From positions 1 through 64,000 of the forward strand of contig NZ_BBYM01000038.1 in assembly GCF_001570405.1 (NCBI RefSeq): 64,000 nt of DNA, in the 5' to 3' direction. The notes under the pieces are model-generated. The model saw only the letters and a program-made list of their open reading frames with translations. It did no database searches and had not been told where the DNA came from. Shown piece after piece: positions 1 to 8,084 of this stretch. The DNA comes from Microtetraspora niveoalba. GTDB taxonomy: Bacteria > Actinomycetota > Actinomycetes > Streptosporangiales > Streptosporangiaceae. The position numbers and the translations under genes are program-made. The stretch's first letter is position 1; each line of letters opens with the position of its first letter.

Positions 1-13
1 GTGCGCGCCGTCC

Positions 14-47
14 CCGCCTCGCGCCGCCGCCCGCCTCGCGCCGCCGC
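14..47. repeat. 17-bp perfect tandem duplication
   Basis: The unit CCGCCTCGCGCCGCCGC occurs twice head to tail at 14-30 and 31-47. It lies at the window edge, so whether it is intergenic or the tail of an upstream gene cannot be decided. Confidence 0.6.
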
Positions 48-199
48 CCGAGCGGTGCCCGCCGTGCGCCGTCCGTGACCGGTGCCGCCCTTGTTCTGCG
101 CGCCCTCTGATGGGTTGCGTTATTGCGGATAAACCATGACAAATCCCCGCGATCTCTGCATGTCACTCAACAGTTCACAAAACTGCCAGCTTGTTGACC

Positions 200-229
200 T
201 TGATCTGAACTAGTTGATCATGTGATACT
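200..229 (+). promoter_or_regulatory. Candidate promoter for the terpenoid operon
   Basis: TTGATC (200-205) and GATACT (224-229) are separated by 18 bp inside the only AT-rich patch upstream of the P450 gene. This resembles a housekeeping sigma factor promoter and would give a 5' leader of about 240 nt. Inferred from consensus only. Confidence 0.35.
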
Positions 230-475
230 GCGCGAAAGGTGTCAGTGATGCCTGGGGGAATCACATTGCGGCACGCGGTACGAGGGGCCAGAGAAGGCGG
301 AGGTGCTTAGAGGGGCGCGGGATGTCCCGTGGCCTGTTCGAGTATCGACCCACGTCAAGCGCAATGATCGCGTGTTTCGCGGTACCCGCGGGCGTCTGAG
401 CCGTTCCCGCCGACCGGCAGGCGACCGTGAACGTTGCGCGCACCGCTTATGAATTCCTGCCGGGAGAGAGCTGAA

Positions 476-1831
476 ATGTCAACCAGTGTGGCCGAGGTGG
501 CCCGCGAGCCGAGGATGCTTCCCTTCTACCGCTCGCTGACACGTCACGCGCGCAGCCCCATCCTGGCCTTCGAGGAGGCCGGGCAAGCGGCCAACGGTGA
601 GCTCGTCCGCCTCAACATGGGGCCGTTCAAGCCGTATCTGGTGACGCATCCCGAGCACGTCCAGCACATCCTGCGCCTCAACTGGTCGAACTACGTGCGC
701 GAGGGCATGTTCTGGGACCCGCTGAAGCCGCTGATCGGCGACAGCATCCTCTCGGACGGAGAGGGCTGGCAGGAGAGCCGCAAGATCCTTCAGCCGCTGT
801 TCACCGCCAAGTACGTGGACTCGCTCGCGGAGCGCATGGCCGAGATCCTCACGGAGCAGATCGAGGAGACGATCCGGCCCGGAGAGCGCTTCAACGTCGT
901 CACCGCGATCTCCCAGATCGTGCACCCGACGATCGTCCGGCTCTTCTTCGGTGACAAGATCTCTCGCGAGGACATCGCCCAGCTCGTCCCCGCGTACGAC
1001 ACGGCCGTGACGTCGAAGGCGATCCGGCTGGTCCTGCCGTTCGTCCCGGGCAAGTTCCCGCTGCCCGGGGACAAGGCGTTCGAGCGCTCGGTCAAGACGA
1101 TCAACGACGTCGCGTACGCGCGCATCAAGGAGATCCGCAGCCAGCCCAACGAGGACCGGGACGTCGTCTCGTTCGTCTGCCGGGCGCGAAACGACGAGAT
1201 CGGGGACGTCGGCGCGAAGAAGATCCGCGACGACATCGTCTCCATGCACGGCGCCTCCACGGAGACCTCGGCGACCGCGCTCACCTGGGTGTGGGTCGCG
1301 CTGGACGCCCACCCCGAGGTCGCGGCGCGCGTCTACGAGGAGGTCGACCGCGTGGTCGGGGGCGACCCGATCAGCCCGGCGCACCTGCCGGAGCTGCGCT
1401 ACCTCCGGATGTTCCTCAACGAGCTGCTCCGCCTCTATCCGGCGGGCTGGCTCCTGCCGCGCATGGCGGTCAAGGACGACGTCATCGGCGGAACCGCCGT
1501 CAAGGCAGGCTCGACCGTGATGATCAGCTCCTACCTGACACACCGGCTGCCGGAGTTCTGGGATCGGCCGCTCGAGTTCGACCCCGAGCGGTTCGCACCC
1601 GAGAACGAGGAGCGGCGGAACCGCTACGCGTACTTCCCCTTCGGCGGCGGGCCGCACCAGTGCCTCGGGCAGCACCTGTTCATGATGGAGGCCCTGCTCC
1701 TCGTCGGGGGCATCCTGAGCAGGTTCCGTCCCGTCGTCCACACGTCGGTGCCGGTCACGCCACGGCTGGCCTCGTCGCTACGGCCGAACCAGAACTTCGA
1801 GATGTCTCTCGTACCGGTCGAGCGCGCCTGA
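476..1831 (+). CDS. Cytochrome P450 of the diterpenoid locus
   Basis: Haem-thiolate monooxygenase of 451 aa. The I-helix oxygen-activation motif is GASTETSA, the ExxR motif is ELLR at about E316-R319, and the haem loop FGGGPHQCLG places the ligand cysteine near C396, so all catalytic landmarks are intact. I chose the ATG at 476 because GGGAGAG sits just upstream; in-frame TTG (434) and ATG (449) codons lack a better ribosome site. The gene ends 3 bp before the class I terpene synthase, so co-transcription is very likely, and the inferred role is oxidation of the diterpene made by the next two enzymes. Actinobacterial P450s also accompany conservons (the cvnE genes of Streptomyces), and a conservon lies 3 kb downstream. 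Redox partners are not encoded nearby. Confidence 0.93.
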   Translation: MSTSVAEVAREPRMLPFYRSLTRHARSPILAFEEAGQAANGELVRLNMGPFKPYLVTHPEHVQHILRLNWSNYVREGMFWDPLKPLIGDSILSDGEGWQESRKILQPLFTAKYVDSLAERMAEILTEQIEETIRPGERFNVVTAISQIVHPTIVRLFFGDKISREDIAQLVPAYDTAVTSKAIRLVLPFVPGKFPLPGDKAFERSVKTINDVAYARIKEIRSQPNEDRDVVSFVCRARNDEIGDVGAKKIRDDIVSMHGASTETSATALTWVWVALDAHPEVAARVYEEVDRVVGGDPISPAHLPELRYLRMFLNELLRLYPAGWLLPRMAVKDDVIGGTAVKAGSTVMISSYLTHRLPEFWDRPLEFDPERFAPENEERRNRYAYFPFGGGPHQCLGQHLFMMEALLLVGGILSRFRPVVHTSVPVTPRLASSLRPNQNFEMSLVPVERA

Positions 1832-1834
1832 ACC

Positions 1835-2791
1835 ATGCACGTGCACCACCCCGGTACGACCGGAAAGACCGGCACCTCCTTCGAACGATTCACCGCCGCC
1901 TCCGACATGGGGAGGATCGCCGCACTCGCCGCCGCGGCCGGCCGCGACCTCCGCAAATGCGCGGAGTCCTACGACGACCTGTTCGGTGGCAAGCCGTTCG
2001 ACCCCGGCTTCTACGGCTCCCTGGCCCTCGTCGGCGCGTTCGGCTCCCCCTGGGCGACGGCGGACGAGCTGCGCATCGTCAACCGCGCAGCACTGTGGGT
2101 CTTCGCGGTCGACTGGCTGGTCGACGTGACGGCGAAGACCTCAGAGGACGTCGACACGATCGTCCGCGACTGCCTGGCCACGGCGGACGGCACTGTGGAC
2201 GGCACGGCGGACGGCACGGCGGGGCCGGCCACCCCGCTCACCCGGTTCCTCGCGGACATCAGGGACGACCTCGCGTCCGTGCCCGCCTTCGCGGCCGCGC
2301 GGCCGGTCTGGCGCGCGCAGCTCGAACGGATGTTGACCGCCATGGCCCGCGAATGGCGCTGGAACGACGCCAGGGAGAACGCCGGCGGGACCGGGCGGGT
2401 CCTGCCGGATCTGGAGGAGTACCTGGCGAACGCCGACGGCACCGGGTCCTCCTTCGTCAACGTCTCGCACTGGATCTTCACCGGCGACCCGTGGACGGTG
2501 TCCCACCTCGACGAGGTGATGGCGATCAGCGCGGAGGTCCAGCGGTATCTCCGGCTGCTGAACGATCTGGCCACGTACCGCAGGGACGTCGGCTGGGGAG
2601 ACGTGAACGTGCTGATGCTCGGCGTCGGCCGCGACGAGGTGTCGGAACGGATGGCAGAGCTCGCGGACCGTGCCGGAGAGCTGCTCGAACCGCTGCGGGA
2701 CGTGTGCCCGCGAACGGTCGCCTACCTGGAATGCCAGGTCGGCTTCAACACGGGGTTCTACGGCGGCGCCGATTATTGGGGCGAGATGTGA
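1835..2791 (+). CDS. Class I terpene synthase (probable diterpene synthase)
   Basis: A 318-aa protein with the length and helical pattern of bacterial class I terpene synthases, which ionise a prenyl diphosphate through a Mg2+ cluster. The second metal site is NDLATYRRD at 243-251, an NSE-type motif with Asp in place of the usual final Glu. The first metal site appears as DWLVD (93-97) rather than a classical DDxxD, which is unusual. A short DGT repeat (about 118-130) forms a surface insertion. Being wedged between a P450 and a class II cyclase, it most likely takes the cyclised diphosphate from the latter and removes diphosphate, as in two-enzyme labdane-type pathways. The substrate is inferred from context; a stand-alone sesquiterpene role cannot be excluded. 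Confidence 0.82.
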   Translation: MHVHHPGTTGKTGTSFERFTAASDMGRIAALAAAAGRDLRKCAESYDDLFGGKPFDPGFYGSLALVGAFGSPWATADELRIVNRAALWVFAVDWLVDVTAKTSEDVDTIVRDCLATADGTVDGTADGTAGPATPLTRFLADIRDDLASVPAFAAARPVWRAQLERMLTAMAREWRWNDARENAGGTGRVLPDLEEYLANADGTGSSFVNVSHWIFTGDPWTVSHLDEVMAISAEVQRYLRLLNDLATYRRDVGWGDVNVLMLGVGRDEVSERMAELADRAGELLEPLRDVCPRTVAYLECQVGFNTGFYGGADYWGEM

Positions 2792-4542
2792 GCATTGGCG
2801 ACCTGGTTGTTCCGGAAAGCGCGGAGGCCGTCGTCGCCGCCGCGGACGAGCTGATCGCCGGGCTGATGGCCCGGCCGTGGGGGCAGGTCTCCCCCTCGGT
2901 GTACGAGACGGGGCGGCTGGTGACGCTGGCTCCCTGGCTCGCGGGCCACGCCGAGCGTGTCGACTTCCTCGTCCGCGGCCAGAACGCGGACGGCACGTGG
3001 GGCGCGCCCGAGGGGTACGGCCTCGTCCCCACCCTCAGCGCCACCGAGGCGCTGCTGTCCGCGCTGCTGCGGGGCGACGTGGACTCCCGTCCGGAGGCGG
3101 CGGCCGAGGTGGCGGGCGCCGCGGACCGCGGGCTGCGGGCGCTCGCGGGCGCGCTCGGCGGCGCGCCGTCGGCGTCCGGCACGCCGGTGGACGTGTCCTC
3201 CCTCCCCGACATGCCGGCGCTGGACGTGATCGTCCCCGCGCTGGTCGCGGCGATCAACGAGCACCTCGACGCGCTCGACCGTGCTCCCGGGGGCGTCCCC
3301 GGAGCCGTGGTCGACTCCGCCGGCCTGCGGCTCGACCTGCCTCCCGGCATGGGCTCGAAGCGGCTCGCGGCGGTCCGCGCGCTGGTCGCCTCCGGCGCCG
3401 ACCTGCCCGAGAAGCTGGTGCACGCCCTGGAGATCGCGGGCGAAGCGGCGAGCGGGGCCGCGGCGGTCCGGCCCGCGGCGATCGGGACCGTCGGCGCCTC
3501 ACCGGCCGCCACCGCGGCCTGGCTGGGCGACCGCGGCCTGCTGGACACCACCGACCGCTCGCTGCGGCACCTGGAGGCGGTCGCGCGGCGGCACGGCGGG
3601 CCGGTTCCTGTGGGGCTCCCCATCACCGTGTTCGAACGCGGCTGGGTGCTGAGCTGGCTGGCCCGCGCCGGCATCCCCCTCGACGTGCCGCCGGAGATGA
3701 CGGCGGACCTCAGGGCCGCGATCGGGCCGTCGGGCACGCCGGCCGGTCCCGGCCTGCCGCCGGACGCCGACACGACCTCGGTCGCGCTGTACGCGCTGGC
3801 GCTGCTCGGCGTGCCGAGCGAGCCGGCCGGGCTGCGGGCGTTCGAGCTGGACACGCACTTCTGCACCTGGCCGGGCGAGGACGGGTTCTCGGTCAGCGTC
3901 AACGCCCACGTCCTGGACGCCTTCGGCCAGTACGCGCTCGCGTGCCCGGACCGCGCGGCCCGCTGTCTGCCGTACGTGCGGAAGTTGTCGGCTCTGGTGC
4001 GCGACCACCAGCGGCCGGACGGGAGCTGGGACGACCGGTGGCACGCCTCGCCGTACTACGCGACGGCGGCGTGCGCGCTCGCGCTGGGCGACTTCGGCGG
4101 CGAGGAGGCGGCGGACGCGGTACGGCGGGCCGTGCGGTGGGTCCTGTCCACCCAGCGGGCGGACGGGTCCTGGGGCCGATGGGAGGGGACGGCGGAGGAG
4201 ACCGCCTACGCCATGCAGATCCTGCTGCTCGCCCGCCCCCAGCGGGAGGCGGCGACCCACGGAGACGCACCCCCGGCGGCCCAGGGAGACGCGCCCCCGA
4301 CAGCCCACGGGGAGTCGGCCCGAACGGCTCAGGCCGGGGCGGTCCAGGCGGCGGAGGTCACCGAGGCGGCGGCGCGCGGTTACGCCTACCTGCTGGAATC
4401 CGCCGGCCAGGCCGAGGACCCGCCGCTCTGGCACGACAAGGACCTCTACCTTCCGGCGGCCATCGTGCGGGCGGCCGTGCTGGCGGCGCTGCACCTCGCC
4501 CAGACTGACCCAGTTGTTATGGAGTGGTACGGACAGTTATGA
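2788..4542 (+). CDS. Class II diterpene cyclase
   Basis: Protonation-initiated cyclase (584 aa) of the squalene-hopene/copalyl diphosphate synthase fold. The acid motif reads DADTT (326-330), the DxDT(T) variant of DxDD. I recall this variant from bacterial halimadienyl-type cyclases, but the product cannot be read from it. Three QW-like repeats are visible: QNADGTWG, QRPDGSWDDRW and QRADGSWGRW. The GTG start overlaps the stop of the class I synthase (GTGA) behind a GGGGCGAG ribosome site, indicating translational coupling. Near the C-terminus a low-complexity stretch rich in Ala, Pro and His interrupts the domain. The final sense codon (4537-4539) is TTA, rare in such genomes and read by the bldA tRNA in Streptomyces. 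No geranylgeranyl diphosphate synthase lies in the window, so substrate must come from elsewhere. Confidence 0.88.
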   Translation: MSIGDLVVPESAEAVVAAADELIAGLMARPWGQVSPSVYETGRLVTLAPWLAGHAERVDFLVRGQNADGTWGAPEGYGLVPTLSATEALLSALLRGDVDSRPEAAAEVAGAADRGLRALAGALGGAPSASGTPVDVSSLPDMPALDVIVPALVAAINEHLDALDRAPGGVPGAVVDSAGLRLDLPPGMGSKRLAAVRALVASGADLPEKLVHALEIAGEAASGAAAVRPAAIGTVGASPAATAAWLGDRGLLDTTDRSLRHLEAVARRHGGPVPVGLPITVFERGWVLSWLARAGIPLDVPPEMTADLRAAIGPSGTPAGPGLPPDADTTSVALYALALLGVPSEPAGLRAFELDTHFCTWPGEDGFSVSVNAHVLDAFGQYALACPDRAARCLPYVRKLSALVRDHQRPDGSWDDRWHASPYYATAACALALGDFGGEEAADAVRRAVRWVLSTQRADGSWGRWEGTAEETAYAMQILLLARPQREAATHGDAPPAAQGDAPPTAHGESARTAQAGAVQAAEVTEAAARGYAYLLESAGQAEDPPLWHDKDLYLPAAIVRAAVLAALHLAQTDPVVMEWYGQL

Positions 4543-4560
4543 TCTTGTTCGCCCGGGTCA

Positions 4561-4616
4561 AAGGTGACAAATCCTGACCTATTCGGACATTAGGTCTGTA
4601 AATGTATTGTCACCTT
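4561..4616. promoter_or_regulatory. Nested inverted repeats between cyclase and conservon
   Basis: Outer arms AAGGTGACAA (4561-4570) and TTGTCACCTT (4607-4616) are perfect 10-bp complements. Inside them GACCTA (4576-4581) and TAGGTC (4591-4596) pair perfectly around 9 nt. The element starts 18 bp after the cyclase stop and ends at a candidate -35 box. It may be a terminator, an operator for the conservon, or both; there is no T-tract. Confidence 0.5.
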
Positions 4617-4644
4617 GAGGGGATTTAATACCTTTTGCTAGGGT
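4615..4644 (+). promoter_or_regulatory. Candidate promoter for the conservon operon
   Basis: TTGAGG (4615-4620) and TAGGGT (4639-4644) with an 18-bp spacer sit at the downstream edge of the nested inverted repeat. This places the start near 4651 and leaves about a 110-nt leader before the CvnA ATG. Confidence 0.35.
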
Positions 4645-4760
4645 ACCCCGGGTGCGGCGCGGCAATATGGCGTGCCCATGTCGTGGCAGAGCAGGTGACA
4701 TTCCGGTTAATCACCGAGAAACATGCCGCGAGATTCTCCGATATTGCTGGACGGATATCA

Positions 4761-7226
4761 ATGCGCTTCCGCAATTCGCGTGTAAAGACCAAGGTCACGG
4801 CCTTGCTCGTGTCGCTCACGGCGCTGTGGGCGTTCGCGGCCTGGGTGACGCTGCGGGAGGGCGTGAACCTGCTCGGTGCCACCACGATCGACAGCAGCGT
4901 GGCCGAGCCGAGCGAGCCGCTGCTGCTCGAACTGCAGCGCGAGCGCCGGATGTCCGTCGCCCGGCTCGGCGGCTCCGCGACGTACTCGCGCCAGGAGTTG
5001 CAGGAGCAGCGGGCCCGCACCGACAGGGCCAAGGCGGAGTTCCAGAGCTCGGCCGACAGCGGCAGCGTCAGGTTCGCCGCCGACGACGCGCTGCAGGAAC
5101 GCATCCACGCCACCTTCGGCCAGCTCGACGGCCTGAAGGCCGCGCGCGCGGACGTCGACGCCGGACGCCTCAGCCGTGAGCAGGCCGAGGAGGTGTACAA
5201 CGACGTCGCGGACTCCTTCGCCGAGATGTACGAGTCGGTCGCGTCACTCGACGACGAGGGCATCGCCAAGGACGGCCGGCTGCTCGGCACGATGAGCCGC
5301 GGCCGCGAGATGCTCGCCCGCCAGGACGCGCTGCTCGCCGGCGTCTTCGCGGTCGGACGGTTCACCGAGGCGGACCACGCCCGGTTCGCGACCCTCGTCG
5401 GCGCCCAGCGCTACATCCTCGACCACACCGCGACCGGCCTGCGCGACGAGGACCGCGCCGCGTACGAGGCGTGGACCAAGAGCCGCGCGGTCACCGCCAT
5501 GCGCAACCTCGAAAACCAACTGCTCCAGGGCAGGCAGGTGGAGCGACCGCTCGCCGTCACCGACGCGCAGTGGCGCGCGGTGGCCGAACCCGCCCTCGCG
5601 AACCTCCAGAAGGTCGTCCTCGACGGCGGTGACCGGCTCGTCGAACGGGCGACGCCCATGGCGATCGGCGTCGTCCTGCGCCTGGTCCTCGCCGGCGTCC
5701 TCGGACTCTTCGCCGTCGTCGCGTCGATCATCCTGTCGATCACCACGGCCCGCGCCCTCGTCCAGCAACTGGAGAAGCTCCGCGACGCGGCGCTCGAACT
5801 CGCCCACGAGCGGCTGCCCAGCGTCGTCAACCGGCTCGGCCACGGCGAGAAGGTGGACGTCGCCGTCGAGGCGCCGCCCCTCCAGTTCGGCGGCGACGTC
5901 ATCGGCCAGGTCGGCCAGGCGTTCAACGCCGTCCAGGAGACCGCGATCCGCACCGCGGTCGAGGAAGCGGAGCTGCGGCAGAGCATCCGCGACATCCTGC
6001 TCAGCCTGGCCCGCCGCACCCAGTCGCTCGTCCACCGGCAGCTCACCCTGCTCGACGTCATGGAGCGGCGCGAGAACGACGAGGCCGAGCTGCGCGACCT
6101 GTTCCGCGTCGACCACCTCGCCACCCGCATGCGGCGCAACGCGGAGAACCTGATCGTCCTCTCCGGCGCGTCCCCCGCCCGCGCCTGGCGCCGCGCCGTC
6201 CCCATGGTCGACGTGGTACGCGGCGCGCTCGCCGAGGTCGAGGACTACACCCGGGTCACCGTGCTCCCGATGGGCGACGTCGAGCTGACGGGACGCGCGG
6301 TCGGCGACGTCATCCACCTGCTCGCCGAGCTGGTCGAGAACGCCGTGTCGTTCTCCCCGCCGTACACGATGGTGCAGGTGAGCGGGCAGGTCGTGGCCAA
6401 CGGGTACGCGATCGAGATCGAGGACCGCGGCCTCGGCATGAGCGAGGAGGACCTGGCCGCCGCCAACGAGCGGATCGCCGATCCTCCCGAATTCAACCTG
6501 TCCAGCACGGCCCGCCTCGGCCTCTACGTGGTCAGCAAGCTCGCCGAACGCCACAGCATCCGCGTGGTGCTCAAGAGCTCGCCGTACGGGGGGACGACCG
6601 CGATCGCCCTGCTTCCCCACGAGCTGATCGGCGACGGCATGAACCAGCAGACCCCGTCAGAGCCCACCGCCGCCGACCGGCCGGCCGGCGAGAACGCCTT
6701 CGGCGCGACACGCGACGACCAGGAGAACCCCTCGTTCCCCGTCTCGCGGATCGCGCTCGTGGGCGGACGCCAGCCGTCGGTCCAGGCGGTGCGCACGATC
6801 CCCGACCCCTCCGCCCCCTCCACCCAGGGACCGCCCGCCGGCACGCCGGGCCCGCACACCGGCCCTCTCACCGGACCTGTCACCGGGCCGCACACCGGCC
6901 CTCTCACCGGGCCCGCACACGATCCGCGACCGGAGCCGGAGCCGGAGCCGCTGCCGATGCGCCAGCCGCAGGGACCGCCTCCCGAGCCGGCCTTCACACC
7001 GTCCGGCCTGCCGTTCCGCGTGCCGCAGGCGAGCATCGCCCCGGCGCTGCGCGACGAGGCGCCGCCCACCGCGGCCGCCGTGGAGGAGGACGACGACGAC
7101 CGTTCCCCCGAGGAGATCCGTAAGATCATGGGCTCGTTCCAGAGCGGCACGCGGAGAGGCAGGTCCGACGCGTCCAGGCTGGTCGGCGAGGACACCGGCC
7201 CCTTCGACGACCGGCCGTCGGCGTGA
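4761..7226 (+). CDS. Conservon sensor kinase-like ATPase (CvnA family)
   Basis: Membrane-bound histidine kinase-like protein of 821 aa. A first transmembrane segment at about 12-31 is followed by an extracytoplasmic nitrate/nitrite-sensing-type helical domain and a second membrane segment at about 299-325. A HAMP-like linker and the segment around DHLATRMRRN come next, then an HATPase_c domain with N-box ELVENAVSFS (about 523), G1 EDRGLGM and G2 LGLYVVSKL. The last 180 residues are Pro/Gly-rich and disordered, with GPHTGPLTGP repeats. I chose ATG 4761 because GGACGG precedes it and a membrane anchor follows; an upstream TTG (4635) overlaps the putative promoter. Conservon proteins are known to form a membrane complex resembling eukaryotic G-protein signalling. 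Confidence 0.9.
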   Translation: MRFRNSRVKTKVTALLVSLTALWAFAAWVTLREGVNLLGATTIDSSVAEPSEPLLLELQRERRMSVARLGGSATYSRQELQEQRARTDRAKAEFQSSADSGSVRFAADDALQERIHATFGQLDGLKAARADVDAGRLSREQAEEVYNDVADSFAEMYESVASLDDEGIAKDGRLLGTMSRGREMLARQDALLAGVFAVGRFTEADHARFATLVGAQRYILDHTATGLRDEDRAAYEAWTKSRAVTAMRNLENQLLQGRQVERPLAVTDAQWRAVAEPALANLQKVVLDGGDRLVERATPMAIGVVLRLVLAGVLGLFAVVASIILSITTARALVQQLEKLRDAALELAHERLPSVVNRLGHGEKVDVAVEAPPLQFGGDVIGQVGQAFNAVQETAIRTAVEEAELRQSIRDILLSLARRTQSLVHRQLTLLDVMERRENDEAELRDLFRVDHLATRMRRNAENLIVLSGASPARAWRRAVPMVDVVRGALAEVEDYTRVTVLPMGDVELTGRAVGDVIHLLAELVENAVSFSPPYTMVQVSGQVVANGYAIEIEDRGLGMSEEDLAAANERIADPPEFNLSSTARLGLYVVSKLAERHSIRVVLKSSPYGGTTAIALLPHELIGDGMNQQTPSEPTAADRPAGENAFGATRDDQENPSFPVSRIALVGGRQPSVQAVRTIPDPSAPSTQGPPAGTPGPHTGPLTGPVTGPHTGPLTGPAHDPRPEPEPEPLPMRQPQGPPPEPAFTPSGLPFRVPQASIAPALRDEAPPTAAAVEEDDDDRSPEEIRKIMGSFQSGTRRGRSDASRLVGEDTGPFDDRPSA
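6852..6910. repeat. Tandem repeat within the CvnA C-terminus
   Basis: A 23-bp sequence is repeated exactly at 6852-6874 and 6888-6910, 36 bp apart. The period equals 12 codons, so it expands a GPHTGPLTGPVT-type peptide repeat without breaking the frame. Confidence 0.7.
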
Positions 7227-7272
7227 CCCCCCGCCCGTCAGCCGATCACCCCGCGGTTAAGGAGATCTCCCG

Positions 7273-7704
7273 GTGACGCAGAAGTCCAGTGCTTCCGCCG
7301 ACCTGGCCTGGTTGCTCGACGACCTGGTCGGTCGGGTGCGCGAAGCAGAGCACGGCATCGTCCTGTCCACGGACGGCCTGCTGATGGCGTCGTCCAAAGG
7401 ACTGGGCGTCGACGACGCCGAACACCTGTCCGCCGTGGCCGCCGGGGTGCAGAGCCTCGCCCGCGGCGCCAGCGAACGGTTCGGCGGAGGCGCGATCCGC
7501 CAGACCATCATCGAGATGAAGTCGGCCTACCTCATCGTCGGCGTGGCCGGTCCCGGCGCCTGCCTGGCCGTGCTGTGCTCGCAGGACGCCGACGTCGGCC
7601 TCGTGGCGTACGAGATGGCAATGCTCGTCGCCCGGGTCGGACAGTACCTGACCTCTCCCGCGCGATCCGCCGAACCCCCAGCCAGGAGTGAAGTGCCGCG
7701 ATGA
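7273..7704 (+). CDS. Roadblock/LC7 protein (CvnB family)
   Basis: Small cytoplasmic protein (143 aa) with a roadblock/LC7 fold. Such proteins partner the conservon ATPase and small GTPase and probably tune GTP hydrolysis. The domain spans about residues 8-125 and includes the family stretch GIVLSTDGLLMASS and a hydrophobic core around AYLIVGVAG; the tail is Pro/Ala-rich. The GTG start has an AAGGAGATC ribosome site. It follows CvnA by 46 bp, and its stop overlaps the CvnC start. Confidence 0.93.
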   Translation: MTQKSSASADLAWLLDDLVGRVREAEHGIVLSTDGLLMASSKGLGVDDAEHLSAVAAGVQSLARGASERFGGGAIRQTIIEMKSAYLIVGVAGPGACLAVLCSQDADVGLVAYEMAMLVARVGQYLTSPARSAEPPARSEVPR

Positions 7705-8084
7705 ACATGGAGCGAAGTCCCGGAGAGCACAACGAGGAGTGGCTGCTCGACGAGCCGATCGTGCGCCCGTACGTCATGACGCGCGGGCGCACGGACGCGA
7801 GGGGCAAGTTCGACCTCGTGACCATCGCGGTGACGATCCGCTCCACCACGGGAGCGGAGGTCGGCCTCGACCCCGAGCACCTCACCATCGCGAGGCTGTG
7901 CCGCAGGCCCCTGTCCGTGGCGGAGATCGCCGCCCACATGGACCTGCCCGCCGGGATCGTACGCGTGCTGCTCGGCGACCTGCTCGAAAAGGGCTTCGTC
8001 GCCGTACAGCAACCCCAATCGGAGACAGACGTGCTCGACGAGAGAACTTACAGGGCGGTGCTCGATGGCCTCCGGGCGCTCTGA
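7701..8084 (+). CDS. DUF742 protein (CvnC family)
   Basis: DUF742 protein of 127 aa, the third conservon component. The N-terminus carries the usual WLLDEPIVRPYVMTRGRT segment; the remainder resembles a winged helix (LCRRPLSVAEIAAHMDLP, then VRVLLGDLLEKGFV). In other conservons this protein binds the roadblock and GTPase subunits; its biochemical role is unknown. Start and stop both overlap neighbours: ATGA with CvnB and 20 bp with CvnD. Confidence 0.93.
   Translation: MNMERSPGEHNEEWLLDEPIVRPYVMTRGRTDARGKFDLVTIAVTIRSTTGAEVGLDPEHLTIARLCRRPLSVAEIAAHMDLPAGIVRVLLGDLLEKGFVAVQQPQSETDVLDERTYRAVLDGLRAL

Larger units (their letters stand above)
1..475. other. Non-coding leader upstream of the P450 gene
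   Basis: No convincing gene is visible. The first 60 bases are extremely GC-rich and hold a 17-bp unit repeated in tandem (14-30 and 31-47). From about 110 to 240 the sequence becomes AT-rich, as expected for a promoter region. The open frame on the minus strand at 261-443 has poor codon bias and no recognisable product, so I treat it as a shadow. The upstream gene lies outside the window. Confidence 0.6.

Noticed and set aside
261-443. 60-aa minus-strand ORF upstream of the P450
   Set aside because: No ribosome site, poor codon bias and location in the promoter region.
4635-4760. Upstream TTG start extending CvnA by 42 residues
   Set aside because: The extension lies in AT-rich promoter-like sequence; ATG 4761 is followed directly by the membrane anchor.
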